Source of the DNA: Deltaproteobacteria bacterium HGW-Deltaproteobacteria-14
GTDB taxonomy: Bacteria; Myxococcota_A; UBA9042; PHBI01
Direction: 5' to 3'
Assembly: GCA_002841945.1 (NCBI GenBank)
Contig: PHBI01000036.1
Coordinates: 1-54,903 of the forward strand
DNA: 54,903 nucleotides
The notes below the pieces were generated by a model. It was not told where the DNA came from. It was given only the letters and a program-made list of their open reading frames with translations, and ran no database searches. Shown in pieces: positions 39,752 through 47,703 of this stretch; position 1 is the first letter of the stretch, and each line of letters opens with the position of its first letter. Position numbers and translations under genes: made by a program.

Positions 39752-41989
39752 TCATTCCTCGTCGGACAGCAAGGTCTGCAGGCTCTTGAGCTCGCGTCGC
39801 ATGTCCCCGGCGTCGGCCAGGATCACGGTCAGCACCTCCTCGATGCTGTCCACGTGCGGGCGCACGCCGTCCCCGGCAGACTCGGCCTCCTTGGCCTCGT
39901 CGACGTAGCTCTTCAACAGCGAGATGTTCGATCGCCAGCTCCCGTAGAGCTCGATGAGCTCGTCGACGCCCTGCATCGCGTCGACGCGCAGCGCGGCGGC
40001 GGCAGAGGACTGCCCCGTCGCCTCGGAGAGGGCCGCGAGCTCGGGCGCCGCCGCGGGCGCCGCAGCAGCGCGCTCCTCGGCCTCCTCGGCCTCGCGCCTG
40101 GCCGCCGCGACCTCGCGCTGGGCGGCCTCGTACTTCTCCTCGAGCTCCTCGATCTTCTCCTCGAGGGCCTCGTTCTTCTTGCGCGCGAAGTTCAACTCGG
40201 CGCTGCTCGCGGCGCGCGTCTCGCTCTCCTGCTCGCTGTTCTCGAGCTTCTCCTCGAGGGCCTGGTTCTTGCGGCGCAGGAAGTTCAGCTCGGCGTCGAG
40301 CTTGGCCTTCTGCTCCGGCCCGAACTGGTCGAGCTTCTGCTGGAGGCGCTCGAGCTCCTCACGGGCCTCCTCGACGTCGCCCTGAGCTCGCTCGAGCTCG
40401 CGCTGCTTGCGCTGGAAGTCGGGGTGCTGCGAGACGTCCTTGGACTCCGCGAGCTTCTCGCCGACCTCGGCCAGCTCGTCCTCCATCTGGGCGTTCTTCT
40501 TCTCGATCCCCGAGAGCTTCTTGCGCAGCTCCTCGACCTCGCGGTTCTTCTCGAAGTACTTCTCGAGCATGTCGGCGCGGGCCTGCTCGAGGTCCTTGAC
40601 CCCGGTGCCCATCCGCAGGTCGTAGATCTGGCGCTCCTGCTCCTCGATCTCGATCTGCAGCTCCTTGACCACGTTCTCCTTCTCGTTGATCACCTCGCGC
40701 AGCAGCGCGAGCTCGCGCTCGAGCTTCCGCTGCTCGGTGTTCTCGTGGTTCATCGAGTCCTGGATCGCCTCGAGCTCCTCGCGGGCGTTGCGGAGGTCGA
40801 ACTCCATCAGGTCGAGCTCGCGCTGCAGCTCGTCGATGCGCCGGTCCTTCTGGACGACCTTCGACTTGAGGTCGCTCAGCGTGCCGGCCTCTTGGTCGCG
40901 CTGCGCCTCGACCTGCTGCAGCTGGGCCTCGAGATCGGCCACCTCGCGCTCGAAGGCCTCGATGGTCGCCTCGTGCTCGCGGATCTCGTCCTTGGCCCGC
41001 TCGAGCAGCGACTGGTTGTGGTCGAGCTGCTCGCGGACCTTGTTGTAGCGGTCCTGCCAGCCCGCGACCTCGGTGTCGTGGCGGCCTTCACGCTGCTCGA
41101 GGTCCTCGATGCGCTGGAGCTGCTCGGTGAACCGGGCGCGGGCGTCCTTGAGCTCCTCCTCGGCTTGGTTGGCGCGCTCCTGAGCCTCGCGCAGCTTGGC
41201 CGGATCGACGCCCACCATGGCCGGCTGCCGCGCCTGGGGCGCCGCCTGGTGGCGTGGGGCCTCACGCACCGGCTCGGGCTCGGGCGCCCGCTCGGACGGG
41301 CGCGGGCGACGCGAGCGGAGGTCCTCTTCGGGCTCGCTCAGCCGCGAGCGACGGGAACGCGCGCCGCCGTCATCGTCCGGCTCCGCGGCGCTCCGCCGCG
41401 AGCGCCGCGACCGCAGGCCGCCGTCGTCGTCGTCGGCCGCCGCGCTCGGGCGCGCCCGTCGGGATCGCAGGCCGCCGTCGTCGTCGTCGGGCGGGGACGC
41501 CGCGAGGCGCGAGCGCCGGGACCGCAGGCCGCCATCGTCATCGGACGCTGGGGCCGCCGCGCTCGGCCGCGAGCGGCGCGACCGCAGGCCGCCGTCGTCG
41601 TCGTCGGCCGCCGCGCTCGGGCGCGGGCGCCTCGATCGGCCACCGTCATCGTCGTCGTGGGCCGCGCTCGGGCGCGATCGCCGCGAGCGTCCGCCGCCGT
41701 CGTCGGCGCCGTCGTCGGTGACGCGCACCGAGAAGTCCCCGAAGCGCAGCGTGTCGCCGTCCGCGATGGTGGCCTGGCCGACCTTCTCGCCGTTGACGAA
41801 GGTGAAGTTCGAGCTGCCCAGATCCTGGACGGACCAGCTGCCGCCCGCGTAGGTGATCTTGGCATGCACCCGGCTGATGGACGCGTTGCGGATCCGCAGA
41901 TCAGCCTGCGCGCCGCGCCCAACAGTGAACTCTTTGCCCGGGACGAGGGGATGGACGACCTTCTCGCCAGCCTCGTCTCTAAACAGCAT
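39752..41989 (-). CDS. FHA domain protein with basic repeats and a long coiled coil
   Basis: About 745 aa. The start is ATG at 41989; a GTG three codons upstream is also possible. Residues about 1-95 are an FHA phosphopeptide-binding domain: FTVGRGAQADLRI, ASISRVHAKI, and DLGSSNFTFVNG. A low-complexity stretch (about 100-250) follows, with repeated DDDDGG-(L)-RSRRSRPSAA units. A Glu/Gln/Leu/Arg-rich coiled coil of about 400 residues comes next (for example LEREVADLEAQLQQVEAQ-like heptads), and a short Leu-rich C-terminal domain (MQGVDELIELYGSWRSNI). It probably scaffolds signalling proteins or acts as a cytoskeleton-like rod that binds phosphothreonine targets. It is upstream of the Ycf46-like gene by 119 bases on the same strand. 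A PP2C phosphatase lies nearby. Confidence 0.88.
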   Translation of the reverse strand: MLFRDEAGEKVVHPLVPGKEFTVGRGAQADLRIRNASISRVHAKITYAGGSWSVQDLGSSNFTFVNGEKVGQATIADGDTLRFGDFSVRVTDDGADDGGGRSRRSRPSAAHDDDDGGRSRRPRPSAAADDDDGGLRSRRSRPSAAAPASDDDGGLRSRRSRLAASPPDDDDGGLRSRRARPSAAADDDDGGLRSRRSRRSAAEPDDDGGARSRRSRLSEPEEDLRSRRPRPSERAPEPEPVREAPRHQAAPQARQPAMVGVDPAKLREAQERANQAEEELKDARARFTEQLQRIEDLEQREGRHDTEVAGWQDRYNKVREQLDHNQSLLERAKDEIREHEATIEAFEREVADLEAQLQQVEAQRDQEAGTLSDLKSKVVQKDRRIDELQRELDLMEFDLRNAREELEAIQDSMNHENTEQRKLERELALLREVINEKENVVKELQIEIEEQERQIYDLRMGTGVKDLEQARADMLEKYFEKNREVEELRKKLSGIEKKNAQMEDELAEVGEKLAESKDVSQHPDFQRKQRELERAQGDVEEAREELERLQQKLDQFGPEQKAKLDAELNFLRRKNQALEEKLENSEQESETRAASSAELNFARKKNEALEEKIEELEEKYEAAQREVAAARREAEEAEERAAAAPAAAPELAALSEATGQSSAAAALRVDAMQGVDELIELYGSWRSNISLLKSYVDEAKEAESAGDGVRPHVDSIEEVLTVILADAGDMRRELKSLQTLLSDEE
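41335..41705 (-). repeat. Tandem in-frame repeats in the FHA/coiled-coil gene
   Basis: About seven imperfect units of 48-63 bases encode DDDDGG followed by (L)RSRRSRPSAA-type segments. Alternating acidic and Arg/Ser-rich blocks suggest a disordered linker whose Ser residues could be phosphorylated. Length is likely to vary between strains. Confidence 0.75.
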
Positions 41990-42177
41990 TTGAAGCACGG
42001 TACCGGCCCACGCTCAGCAGTTCCACGAAACGCCGCGAACACACGGCTGGCGGGCCGATCGACGGCTCGCCTCGAAGGCGCCCGGCGGGCTCGCCCGCCG
42101 GGGTCGAGGAGGAGCAAGCTCCGCCTCGGGACTCGGAGCCGGAGGATACCTTCGACCGGCGCCCCTTGTACAGCGCA

Positions 42178-42216
42178 CCGAGGCGCGCGTTGAAGAACGA
42201 CGTCCCGGCCATGTTC
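42178..42216 (-). repeat. 39-base inverted copy of a pentapeptide-gene segment
   Basis: This segment is the exact reverse complement of 42672-42710 inside the pentapeptide-repeat gene; the bases just outside both ends differ. In the minus direction it would read MAGTSFFNARLG, as in the gene. It lies about 160 bases before the gene's start and outside its promoter, so it is not an ordinary hairpin of the mRNA leader. Origin unknown. Confidence 0.9.
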
Positions 42217-42310
42217 AAGGCTGCTAGGCTCGCCCGCCAACGGCGCAGCGCACCCGGTGCTCGCGGCGTGACAGCCCGCCGCGGCGGCGCGGCCCGGGCG
42301 GACGGTGGTA

Positions 42311-42339
42311 TCGACAGCTCCGCCGCGGCCCACTAGCAT
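42311..42339 (+). promoter_or_regulatory. Probable sigma70 promoter of the pentapeptide gene
   Basis: TCGACA (42311-42316) and TAGCAT (42334-42339) with a 17-base spacer match a -35/-10 pair. The start codon is about 30 bases downstream of the expected transcription start, and GATGAGG lies at the ribosome-binding position. Confidence 0.5.
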
Positions 42340-42375
42340 ACGCCGCGACACAACTCGACGGATGATGAGGTCTCG

Positions 42376-43533
42376 ATGAGCGACAACGTGCTCAAGTCGA
42401 CGGTGGAGGTGGCGCAGCGGATCGCCGACGGCCAGCTCCAGGGTTGCCTCGTCTCCGAGGTCGACCTCTCGAAGGACGGACTCGCCAACGCCCGCGCGAC
42501 CGACGTGACGTTCAAGCGCATCGCGCTGCACGACGCCGACGCGACCCGCGGCCAGTACAGCCGAGCGAAGTTCGCCGAGGCCAGCTGCCGCGGCGCCCGC
42601 TTCGACCACTCGCTGTTTCGCGGCTCGTCGTTCTTCAACTGCGAGCTGATCGAGGCCGGCTTCGCCAACACGAACATGGCCGGGACGTCGTTCTTCAACG
42701 CGCGCCTCGGCAACGCGGACTTCTCCGGGAGCCGCATCCAGTCCGGCGTCTTCAACAGCTGCGAGCTCTTCAGCGCCCGCTTCCCGCGCGCGCTGATCGT
42801 GAACTCGCGCTTCGAGGCGGCCGAGCGGGGCAACGTCACCCTCGATCGCGCCGACTTCTCGAACGCCGTGCTCATCGACTGCGACATGATGGGCGCGAAC
42901 CTGTTCGGCGCGAACTTCAAGGACGCCCTGCTCATCAAGGTCGACCTGCGCCACGCCAACATCGCCCAGGCGAACTTCGAGGGCGCGCGCCTCATCGACG
43001 TCCAGGTCGACCTGAGCGCCCTCGAGCCCGGCGACCGGCGCATGATCGAGCGCGCCCGCTTCGACGACCCGTGGCGCAACCACGGCTTCATGCAGGAGGT
43101 CCTCGCCCCGTACACGGCCGAGGAGATGCACCGGATGCTCGAGTACGTCCTCCGGACGTACATCATCGAGGCGGCGCAGCCGACCAGCGAGGCGGACACC
43201 TTCCAAGGGCTCCTCGCCGGCATGAAGGCGCGCCACGACTTCCCGGAGCTCGAGCTGATCCGCATCCGCAACGGCGTCGTCCAGGTGCGCCACGGGCTGA
43301 CCTGGTACGACCTCGGCACCCCCATCGAGGGGGCCGACAGCGGCGACCTCGTCTCTCCGGCGTTGAGCGGCGGCGGCGGCGGGGGCGGCGGCGCTGCGAG
43401 CCCGGCGAGCGGCGGCGACGGCGGCGGCCCCCGCCTCCGGCGCCCCGACATCGACGAGCCGAAGCCGAAGTCCAACGAGCCGCCCAAGAAGATCGGCACG
43501 TCGAAGCGCTTCAAGAAGCTCGAGATGGACTGA
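42376..43533 (+). CDS. Pentapeptide-repeat protein
   Basis: A 385-aa protein. Residues about 30-215 are pentapeptide repeats, A(D/N)LXX-like units such as ANLFGANFKDALLIKVDLRHANIAQANFEGARL, interrupted by Phe-rich turns (SLFRGSSFFNC, AGTSFFNARLGNADFSGS), predicting a right-handed four-sided beta helix. A helical segment (YTAEEMHRMLEYVLRTYIIEA) and a small beta domain follow. The tail has a run of eight Gly and then a Pro/Lys-rich end. No membrane segment or signal, so it is cytoplasmic. Function cannot be assigned; some pentapeptide proteins mimic DNA and bind gyrase, but the C-terminal domain here is not of that kind. Confidence 0.88.
   Translation: MSDNVLKSTVEVAQRIADGQLQGCLVSEVDLSKDGLANARATDVTFKRIALHDADATRGQYSRAKFAEASCRGARFDHSLFRGSSFFNCELIEAGFANTNMAGTSFFNARLGNADFSGSRIQSGVFNSCELFSARFPRALIVNSRFEAAERGNVTLDRADFSNAVLIDCDMMGANLFGANFKDALLIKVDLRHANIAQANFEGARLIDVQVDLSALEPGDRRMIERARFDDPWRNHGFMQEVLAPYTAEEMHRMLEYVLRTYIIEAAQPTSEADTFQGLLAGMKARHDFPELELIRIRNGVVQVRHGLTWYDLGTPIEGADSGDLVSPALSGGGGGGGGAASPASGGDGGGPRLRRPDIDEPKPKSNEPPKKIGTSKRFKKLEMD
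42672..42710 (+). repeat. Source copy of the 39-base inverted repeat
   Basis: Lies inside the pentapeptide-repeat region and encodes part of NMAGTSFFNARLG. It is the partner of the inverted copy at 42178-42216. Because this copy fits the reading frame and repeat pattern, it is taken as the original. Confidence 0.9.
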
Positions 43534-43538
43534 CGCCC

Positions 43539-43560
43539 GCGCGGGCCGCGCGGCCCGCGC
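43539..43560 (+). terminator. GC hairpin just after the pentapeptide gene
   Basis: GCGCGGGCC and GGCCCGCGC form a perfect 9-base-pair stem with a GCGC loop, five bases after the stop codon. No T-run follows, but the strong bidirectional terminator comes about 20 bases later, so it may act as a 3'-end stabiliser. Confidence 0.45.
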
Positions 43561-43581
43561 GGCCAGATTACTGCAATGCAC

Positions 43582-43619
43582 AAACGAAAACGCCCCGAAT
43601 CTTCGGGGCGTTTTCGTTT
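43582..43619. terminator. Strong bidirectional intrinsic terminator
   Basis: An 18-base perfect inverted repeat (AAACGAAAACGCCCCGAA and its complement) with a two-base TC spacer. The GC core is flanked by an A-rich left and T-rich right arm, so it can terminate transcription from both sides. It sits between the convergent pentapeptide and PP2C genes. Confidence 0.9.
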
Positions 43620-43647
43620 CTCGTGGGCGCCGCAACGCCGCGGCTGC

Positions 43648-44838
43648 TCAGTCCCGGCTGTCGTCGATGATGATGGACGGCAGATCGCTGTCCTCCTCCT
43701 CGTCGACGATGATGCTGGGCGTCTTGCGCTGCGGGGGCGGGGTGGGCTGGCGGCGCGGTGGGAGCGCCGCGCCCGGCCGGCGGGCGCGGAGCGCACCGAG
43801 CTCGTCGCCTCCGATCTTCAGCGTCGACTTGGTCGCGGGCGGCCCGCCGTCGTCGCTGTCCTCGCCGAGGTCCTCCCACATGAAGACCGGGGTGTGGGGC
43901 GCGGTCCGCGAGTCGTCCGCGTCGGTGATGTCGCGGAAGTCGCGGTCGTCGTTCGGGTCGAACGCGGCCCGGGCGGGGTCGGTGGTGTCCTCGTCGTCAT
44001 CATCGGCCAGCCCGCGCGGGACCGTCGACTCCTCCTGGAAGTCCTCGGCGCCGTACGCGAGCTCCTCCGGATCGTCGTCGACCCGGACGAGCACCACCGT
44101 GATGTTGTCCTTGCCGCCGCGGTCGTTGGCCATGCGGACCAGGATGCGCGCCGCCTCGTCGAGGTCCTCCTGGTTGGCCTCCAGCACGTTCTCGATCGCC
44201 CAGTCGTCGACCAGGTCGCTGAGGCCGTCCGAGCACATCAGCAGGATGTCGCCGGCGGCGCGGTCGACGGTCTGCGCCTCGGGCCGGACGTAGTCCTTGA
44301 GGCCGATCGCGCGGACGATGATGTTGCCGTGCTTGAAGCCCTTGATGTCTTCCTGGGTCCGCAGCTCGCCCATGTCGATCTTGTGATTGAGCAGGCTGTG
44401 GTCGCGGGTCAGCTGCTCGAGGGTCCCGGCGCGGAAGCGGTAGATCCGCGAGTCGCCGACGTGCCCGAGGACGAGGGTCTCGCCGTTGTCGAGCACGGAC
44501 ACGATGGTCGTGCCCATCCCCTCGAGCTTCGGGTCCTTCATCCCGGAGACGTAAACCTTGTCGTTGGCGTGCTGGATCGCGTTGGACAGGATCCGCTCCG
44601 GGTCCGACGCGCCCTCCTCGGTGTCATACGGCAGCGACAGGTCGCCTGCCTCACGATCCCTGAAGAAGGAGACGACCTCTTCGGTCGTCATCGCGCTGGC
44701 GACCTCGCCGGAAGCGTGACCTCCCATGCCGTCACAGACGACATAGAGCCCGTACTCCTCGGCGATGACATAGGCGTCCTCGTTTCCCGACCGCTTCATC
44801 CCCACGTCTGTGAGGGCGGCCCACGTGAGCTTGCGCAT
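43648..44838 (-). CDS. PP2C-type Ser/Thr protein phosphatase
   Basis: A 396-aa protein. Residues 1-about 255 are a PP2C (PPM/Stp1-like) phosphatase: TDVGMKRSGNEDAY, VVCDGMGGHASGE (metal-binding Asp), GHVGDSRIYR, LLMCSDGLSD and GGKDNITVVLV. All key Asp are present. It removes phosphate from Ser/Thr using Mn/Mg ions in the cytoplasm. The remaining 140 residues are acidic and Pro/Arg-rich, probably disordered, with SIIVDEEEDSD and SIIIDDSRD at the end. The partner kinase is not in the window, but two FHA proteins are, which fits phosphothreonine signalling. It follows the small lipoprotein gene by 15 bases, so both are likely one transcript. Confidence 0.92.
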   Translation of the reverse strand: MRKLTWAALTDVGMKRSGNEDAYVIAEEYGLYVVCDGMGGHASGEVASAMTTEEVVSFFRDREAGDLSLPYDTEEGASDPERILSNAIQHANDKVYVSGMKDPKLEGMGTTIVSVLDNGETLVLGHVGDSRIYRFRAGTLEQLTRDHSLLNHKIDMGELRTQEDIKGFKHGNIIVRAIGLKDYVRPEAQTVDRAAGDILLMCSDGLSDLVDDWAIENVLEANQEDLDEAARILVRMANDRGGKDNITVVLVRVDDDPEELAYGAEDFQEESTVPRGLADDDDEDTTDPARAAFDPNDDRDFRDITDADDSRTAPHTPVFMWEDLGEDSDDGGPPATKSTLKIGGDELGALRARRPGAALPPRRQPTPPPQRKTPSIIVDEEEDSDLPSIIIDDSRD

Positions 44839-44853
44839 CGCTTCCTACCTGGC

Positions 44854-45309
44854 TCAGAAGTCTGGCGTCGGGACGTCTGAGTTGTCCCCGACCGTCGCGC
44901 GCAGCGAGTATGCGGTCGCGACCCCGGACTTCTGCTGGATCATGATGAAATATCGCCCGTCGCGCTTGGCCTTGATCGTCACCTTGACGGGTCCCTCGGC
45001 GCCCGCAGGCCTCGCGACCGACCCGAGCGGGTAGCCGTAGCGGTCGTAGACGCGGACGTCGACCGCCGCCCCCTTCTCGTCGGCGTTCAGCTCGACGTTG
45101 ATCTTGCGCGAACCGTCGACCTCGATGGCCTTCCAGTCCGTGCGGTCACCACCGTCGGCGTCGAGATCGCCGGCGACCCACTCTCCGAGCGGCATCACCT
45201 GGGCCTCGTTGCGGTAGGCATCGCCACCGGAGTTCTCCTCCGGGTCCCCACCGCAGGCCGTCGCCGCGACCATCAGCGCCGCCATAATGAGGAAGACGCG
45301 AGCCATCAT
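44854..45309 (-). CDS. Small lipoprotein with PPC-like domain
   Basis: About 151 aa. Two adjacent ATG codons (45309, 45306) start a signal ending in the lipobox AATAC, so the mature protein begins CGGDPEENS. The mature part has a beta-sandwich pattern like bacterial pre-peptidase C-terminal (PPC) domains: [45 protein letters not shown] and [10 protein letters not shown]. The open frame upstream to 45441 is not needed, because the signal fits the later start. It sits first in a two-gene run with the PP2C phosphatase. Function unknown; probably periplasmic or outer-membrane-anchored. Confidence 0.82.
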   Translation of the reverse strand: MMARVFLIMAALMVAATACGGDPEENSGGDAYRNEAQVMPLGEWVAGDLDADGGDRTDWKAIEVDGSRKINVELNADEKGAAVDVRVYDRYGYPLGSVARPAGAEGPVKVTIKAKRDGRYFIMIQQKSGVATAYSLRATVGDNSDVPTPDF

Positions 45310-45325
45310 CACCGCCTGGGCAAGT

Positions 45326-45374
45326 CTCACGAAACGTGAGCAGAACGGTATCACCGCCTCGACGCACCTGTCAA
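45326..45374 (-). promoter_or_regulatory. Promoter and dyad upstream of the PPC lipoprotein/PP2C genes
   Basis: Minus strand: -35 TTGACA (45374-45369), 16-base spacer, -10-like GATACC (45352-45347). Between this and the start codon lies a perfect dyad CTCACG-AAA-CGTGAG (45326-45340), which could be an operator or a leader hairpin. Confidence 0.5.
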
Positions 45375-45462
45375 CCGCGCCACGGGCATTCACCTCGTGT
45401 GTTTTCAACAGGTTACCTCTCTTCGGCGCGCGCGGACCCACGACGATCCCGAGCCTGGAACG

Positions 45463-45496
45463 ACGAGAGGGGCCGCGCGAACGCGACCCCTCTCGT
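45463..45496 (-). terminator. Hairpin terminator of the tRNA-Pro transcript
   Basis: ACGAGAGGGG (45463-45472) and CCCCTCTCGT (45487-45496) make a 10-base-pair stem starting directly after the tRNA CCA end; the loop contains a further CGCG pairing. It would end the minus-strand tRNA transcript, though it lacks a long T-run. Confidence 0.65.
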
Positions 45497-45574
<78 letters not shown>

Positions 45575-45587
45575 CAAGGCTGGACGG

Positions 45588-45616
45588 CTTTTAGGGGTTG
45601 CCGTGCTCTGTGTCAA
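45588..45616 (-). promoter_or_regulatory. Promoter of tRNA-Pro
   Basis: Minus strand: TTGACA (45616-45611), 17-base spacer, TAAAAG (45593-45588). The expected start is a few bases before the tRNA 5' end, and the bases between are GC-rich, as in stringently controlled stable-RNA promoters. Confidence 0.7.
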
Positions 45617-45684
45617 CAACGTTCCACCGTGACGACCGCTGGCGCGCTCTCGCGAGGAGCGCGCGCCCCCCCCAACGACCCGCG

Positions 45685-46356
45685 TCAGCCGCGCGCCGCG
45701 CCGCGAATCGCGGCGATCGCCCCGGCGTAGTCCGCGGTCCCGAAGACCGCCGAGCCCGCGACGAGCACGTCCGCGCCGGCAGCGACGACCTGCCGGGCGG
45801 TCTCGGGCCCGATCCCGCCGTCGACCTCGATCCGCACGTCGAGGCCGCGCTGCTCGATCCGCGCGCGCAGCCGGGCGATCTTGGGCAGCACCGACGGGAG
45901 GAAGCGCTGACCGCCGAAGCCCGGGTTCACGCTCATGATCAGCACGTAGTGCAGTGCATCAAGAACGTACTCGAGAGCAGTCTCTGGTGTATGCGGATTA
46001 AGAACGACGCCTGGCTTCGCACCCGCAGCACGAATCTGCTGGATCACGCGGTCGAGGTGGGGACACGCCTCGGCGTGGACGCTGATCCAGTCGCTGCCGG
46101 CCTCGGCGTAGCGCTCGACGTAGCGGTCCGCGTTCGTGATCATCAGGTGGGTGTCGACGACGATCCCCGCCGCCCGCCGCGCCGCGGCGACCACCGGCAG
46201 GCCGATCGACAGGTTGGGCACGAAGTGGCCGTCCATGACGTCGACGTGCAGGACGTCGGCGCCGGCCGCCTCGACCGCGCGGATCTCGTCGCCGAGGCGG
46301 GTGAAGTCCGCCGCGAGGATCGACGGCGCTACCAGGACGTCGTGGGTCGAAGGCAT
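45685..46356 (-). CDS. rpe: Ribulose-phosphate 3-epimerase
   Basis: A 223-aa TIM-barrel enzyme interconverting ribulose 5-phosphate and xylulose 5-phosphate in the pentose phosphate or Calvin pathways. Motifs are [28 protein letters not shown] (metal His and catalytic Asp), [15 protein letters not shown] (phosphate loop) and IEVDGGI (second catalytic Asp). GAGGTG precedes the ATG. Length is standard. It follows tolB by nine bases on the same strand, so it is probably the last gene of the tol operon transcript; the tRNA promoter comes next. Confidence 0.95.
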   Translation of the reverse strand: MPSTHDVLVAPSILAADFTRLGDEIRAVEAAGADVLHVDVMDGHFVPNLSIGLPVVAAARRAAGIVVDTHLMITNADRYVERYAEAGSDWISVHAEACPHLDRVIQQIRAAGAKPGVVLNPHTPETALEYVLDALHYVLIMSVNPGFGGQRFLPSVLPKIARLRARIEQRGLDVRIEVDGGIGPETARQVVAAGADVLVAGSAVFGTADYAGAIAAIRGAARG

Positions 46357-46365
46357 CACCTCAGG

Positions 46366-47703
46366 TCACTCCCAGTCGGGGGCGAGGAACGACCGATCCC
46401 CGGCCACCTGCCGGGCACCACCGGAGCCGTCCGCGTTCATGATCCACAGGTGGGTCCCGTTCTCGTCCTTCTGGGCGTAGGCGACGTAGCGACCGTCCGG
46501 GGAGTAGCTCGGGCTCTCGGCGCTCTTGCGACCGTCCGTCAGGCGCATCGTGATCTGGGTGTCGAAGTCGTAGCGCATGATTTGGAAATTATTGCCGATC
46601 TGTCGGATGTAGACGATCGAGTCGCCGGTCGGGGACCAGTCGGGGGAGGTGTTGTAGCCGTCCTTGGTGAGCTGCTCGATGTCGCCGGTCGTCAGCGACA
46701 CGATCCAGATCTGCGGCCGGCTCGTCCGGTCGCTGACGAAGGCCAGGCGCTTGCCGTCCGGCGACCAGGCGGGGCTCGTGTCGACCGAGCGGTCGTCGGT
46801 CAAGCGCGCGAACTCCGCCCCCGAGTCCGTCTCGAGGAGCACGATCTCGCTGTCACCCGACTCAGCGACCGACAGGGCGAGGAGCTTGCCGTCGGGGGAC
46901 CAGGCGCCGGCGGCGTTGAGCCCGGGGCGGGTGGAGAAGGGCTTGCCGTCCACGATCCAGTCGGGGTTGCCGCTGGCGTAGGACATCCAGCCGATCGACC
47001 CGTTGGGCCCCCAGGCAGGCATCAGGTTGAGCTGCTTGTCGTCGGTCACCTGCCGAAAACCGGACCCGTCGGCGCCGATGACCACGATCTCCTTGACCCC
47101 GGGGGCGATCTCGCTCGATCCGACGATGCGCGTGCCGAGCGCGCCCGGGACGCCGGTGTCGGCCCCGATCAGCGCGTTGACCCAGCGCGAGCTGAGGCGC
47201 GCGATCTGGTCGGTCGCGACGGTGACGTCCCCCTCGGGCAGATCGACGGTGCCGAAGCGCTCCACCTCGACCGCGTGGATCTTCACCTGCGACTTGCCGT
47301 CCGGGATCCGCCGCATCGCGATCTTCACCACGCGGAAGAAGCCGTCGGCCTGCCAGGTGGTGTGGCGCACCTCGGACGGGCTCGCCCCCTCGACGGCCCA
47401 GCCCAGCGGCAGGCCCTCGCGGCCGACCACGTCGTAGAAGCCGCTCGCGCGCAGATCGGCGATAAGCATCGCGTAGAGGCGCTCAGCCTCGGCGGCCAGT
47501 TCCGGGTCGGCGCTCGCCACGAAGGGCGGGACCACCGCGATCTTGTAGAGGACCTCGACGCGCGCGCGATCGGAGCCCGACGCGCAGACGTAGCCTACGC
47601 AGGACTGATCCTTGCCGCAGTCGGTCGGGACCTCACAGAAGCGGATGTCGCTCGATGCGCCCGCGCTGAGCGCGACCGCGAGTTGTACCCATGCAGGGAT
47701 CAA
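46366..47703 (-). CDS. tolB: TolB-like periplasmic beta-propeller protein
   Basis: A 445-aa protein. The N-terminal hydrophobic stretch MIPAWVQLAVALSAGASS is a signal peptide. A short Cys-rich insert follows (FCEVPTDCGKDQSCVGYVC), unusual for TolB. The N-terminal TolB domain (about 60-190: DLRASGFYDVVGREGLPLG) precedes a six-bladed propeller with WSPDGK repeats (AAGAWSPDGKLLAL, SPAWSPDGKRLAFVSDR, SPSYSPDGRYVAYA). TolB links the TolQRA complex and the outer-membrane lipoprotein Pal. The ATG overlaps the end of tolA (ATGA). Pal is not in this window. Identity as TolB rests on domain order and operon position. Confidence 0.88.
   Translation of the reverse strand: MIPAWVQLAVALSAGASSDIRFCEVPTDCGKDQSCVGYVCASGSDRARVEVLYKIAVVPPFVASADPELAAEAERLYAMLIADLRASGFYDVVGREGLPLGWAVEGASPSEVRHTTWQADGFFRVVKIAMRRIPDGKSQVKIHAVEVERFGTVDLPEGDVTVATDQIARLSSRWVNALIGADTGVPGALGTRIVGSSEIAPGVKEIVVIGADGSGFRQVTDDKQLNLMPAWGPNGSIGWMSYASGNPDWIVDGKPFSTRPGLNAAGAWSPDGKLLALSVAESGDSEIVLLETDSGAEFARLTDDRSVDTSPAWSPDGKRLAFVSDRTSRPQIWIVSLTTGDIEQLTKDGYNTSPDWSPTGDSIVYIRQIGNNFQIMRYDFDTQITMRLTDGRKSAESPSYSPDGRYVAYAQKDENGTHLWIMNADGSGGARQVAGDRSFLAPDWE

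Larger units (their letters stand above)
41999..42375. other. 377-base divergent intergenic region
   Basis: Between the divergent FHA/coiled-coil and pentapeptide genes. It holds a perfect hairpin CCCGGCGGGC-TC-GCCCGCCGGG (42081-42102), an inverted copy of part of the pentapeptide gene (42178-42216), and a promoter for the pentapeptide gene (42311-42339). No further gene is convincing; a 79-codon minus-strand frame here exists only because of the copied fragment. Confidence 0.6.

Noticed and set aside
41979..42218. A 79-codon minus-strand frame beginning MNMAGTSFFNARLG, seeming like a small pentapeptide protein.
   Set aside because: Only the first dozen codons resemble the pentapeptide gene because of the copied 39-base segment; the rest is composition-driven.
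43582..43619. Considered as a short palindromic repeat or phage attachment core.
   Set aside because: Perfect stem with A-rich/T-rich flanks between convergent genes is explained by a bidirectional terminator.
41338..43635. A minus-strand frame of 765 codons spanning the pentapeptide gene and the intergenic region.
   Set aside because: Crosses two promoters and a terminator and has no domain; the pentapeptide pattern on the plus strand is unmistakable.
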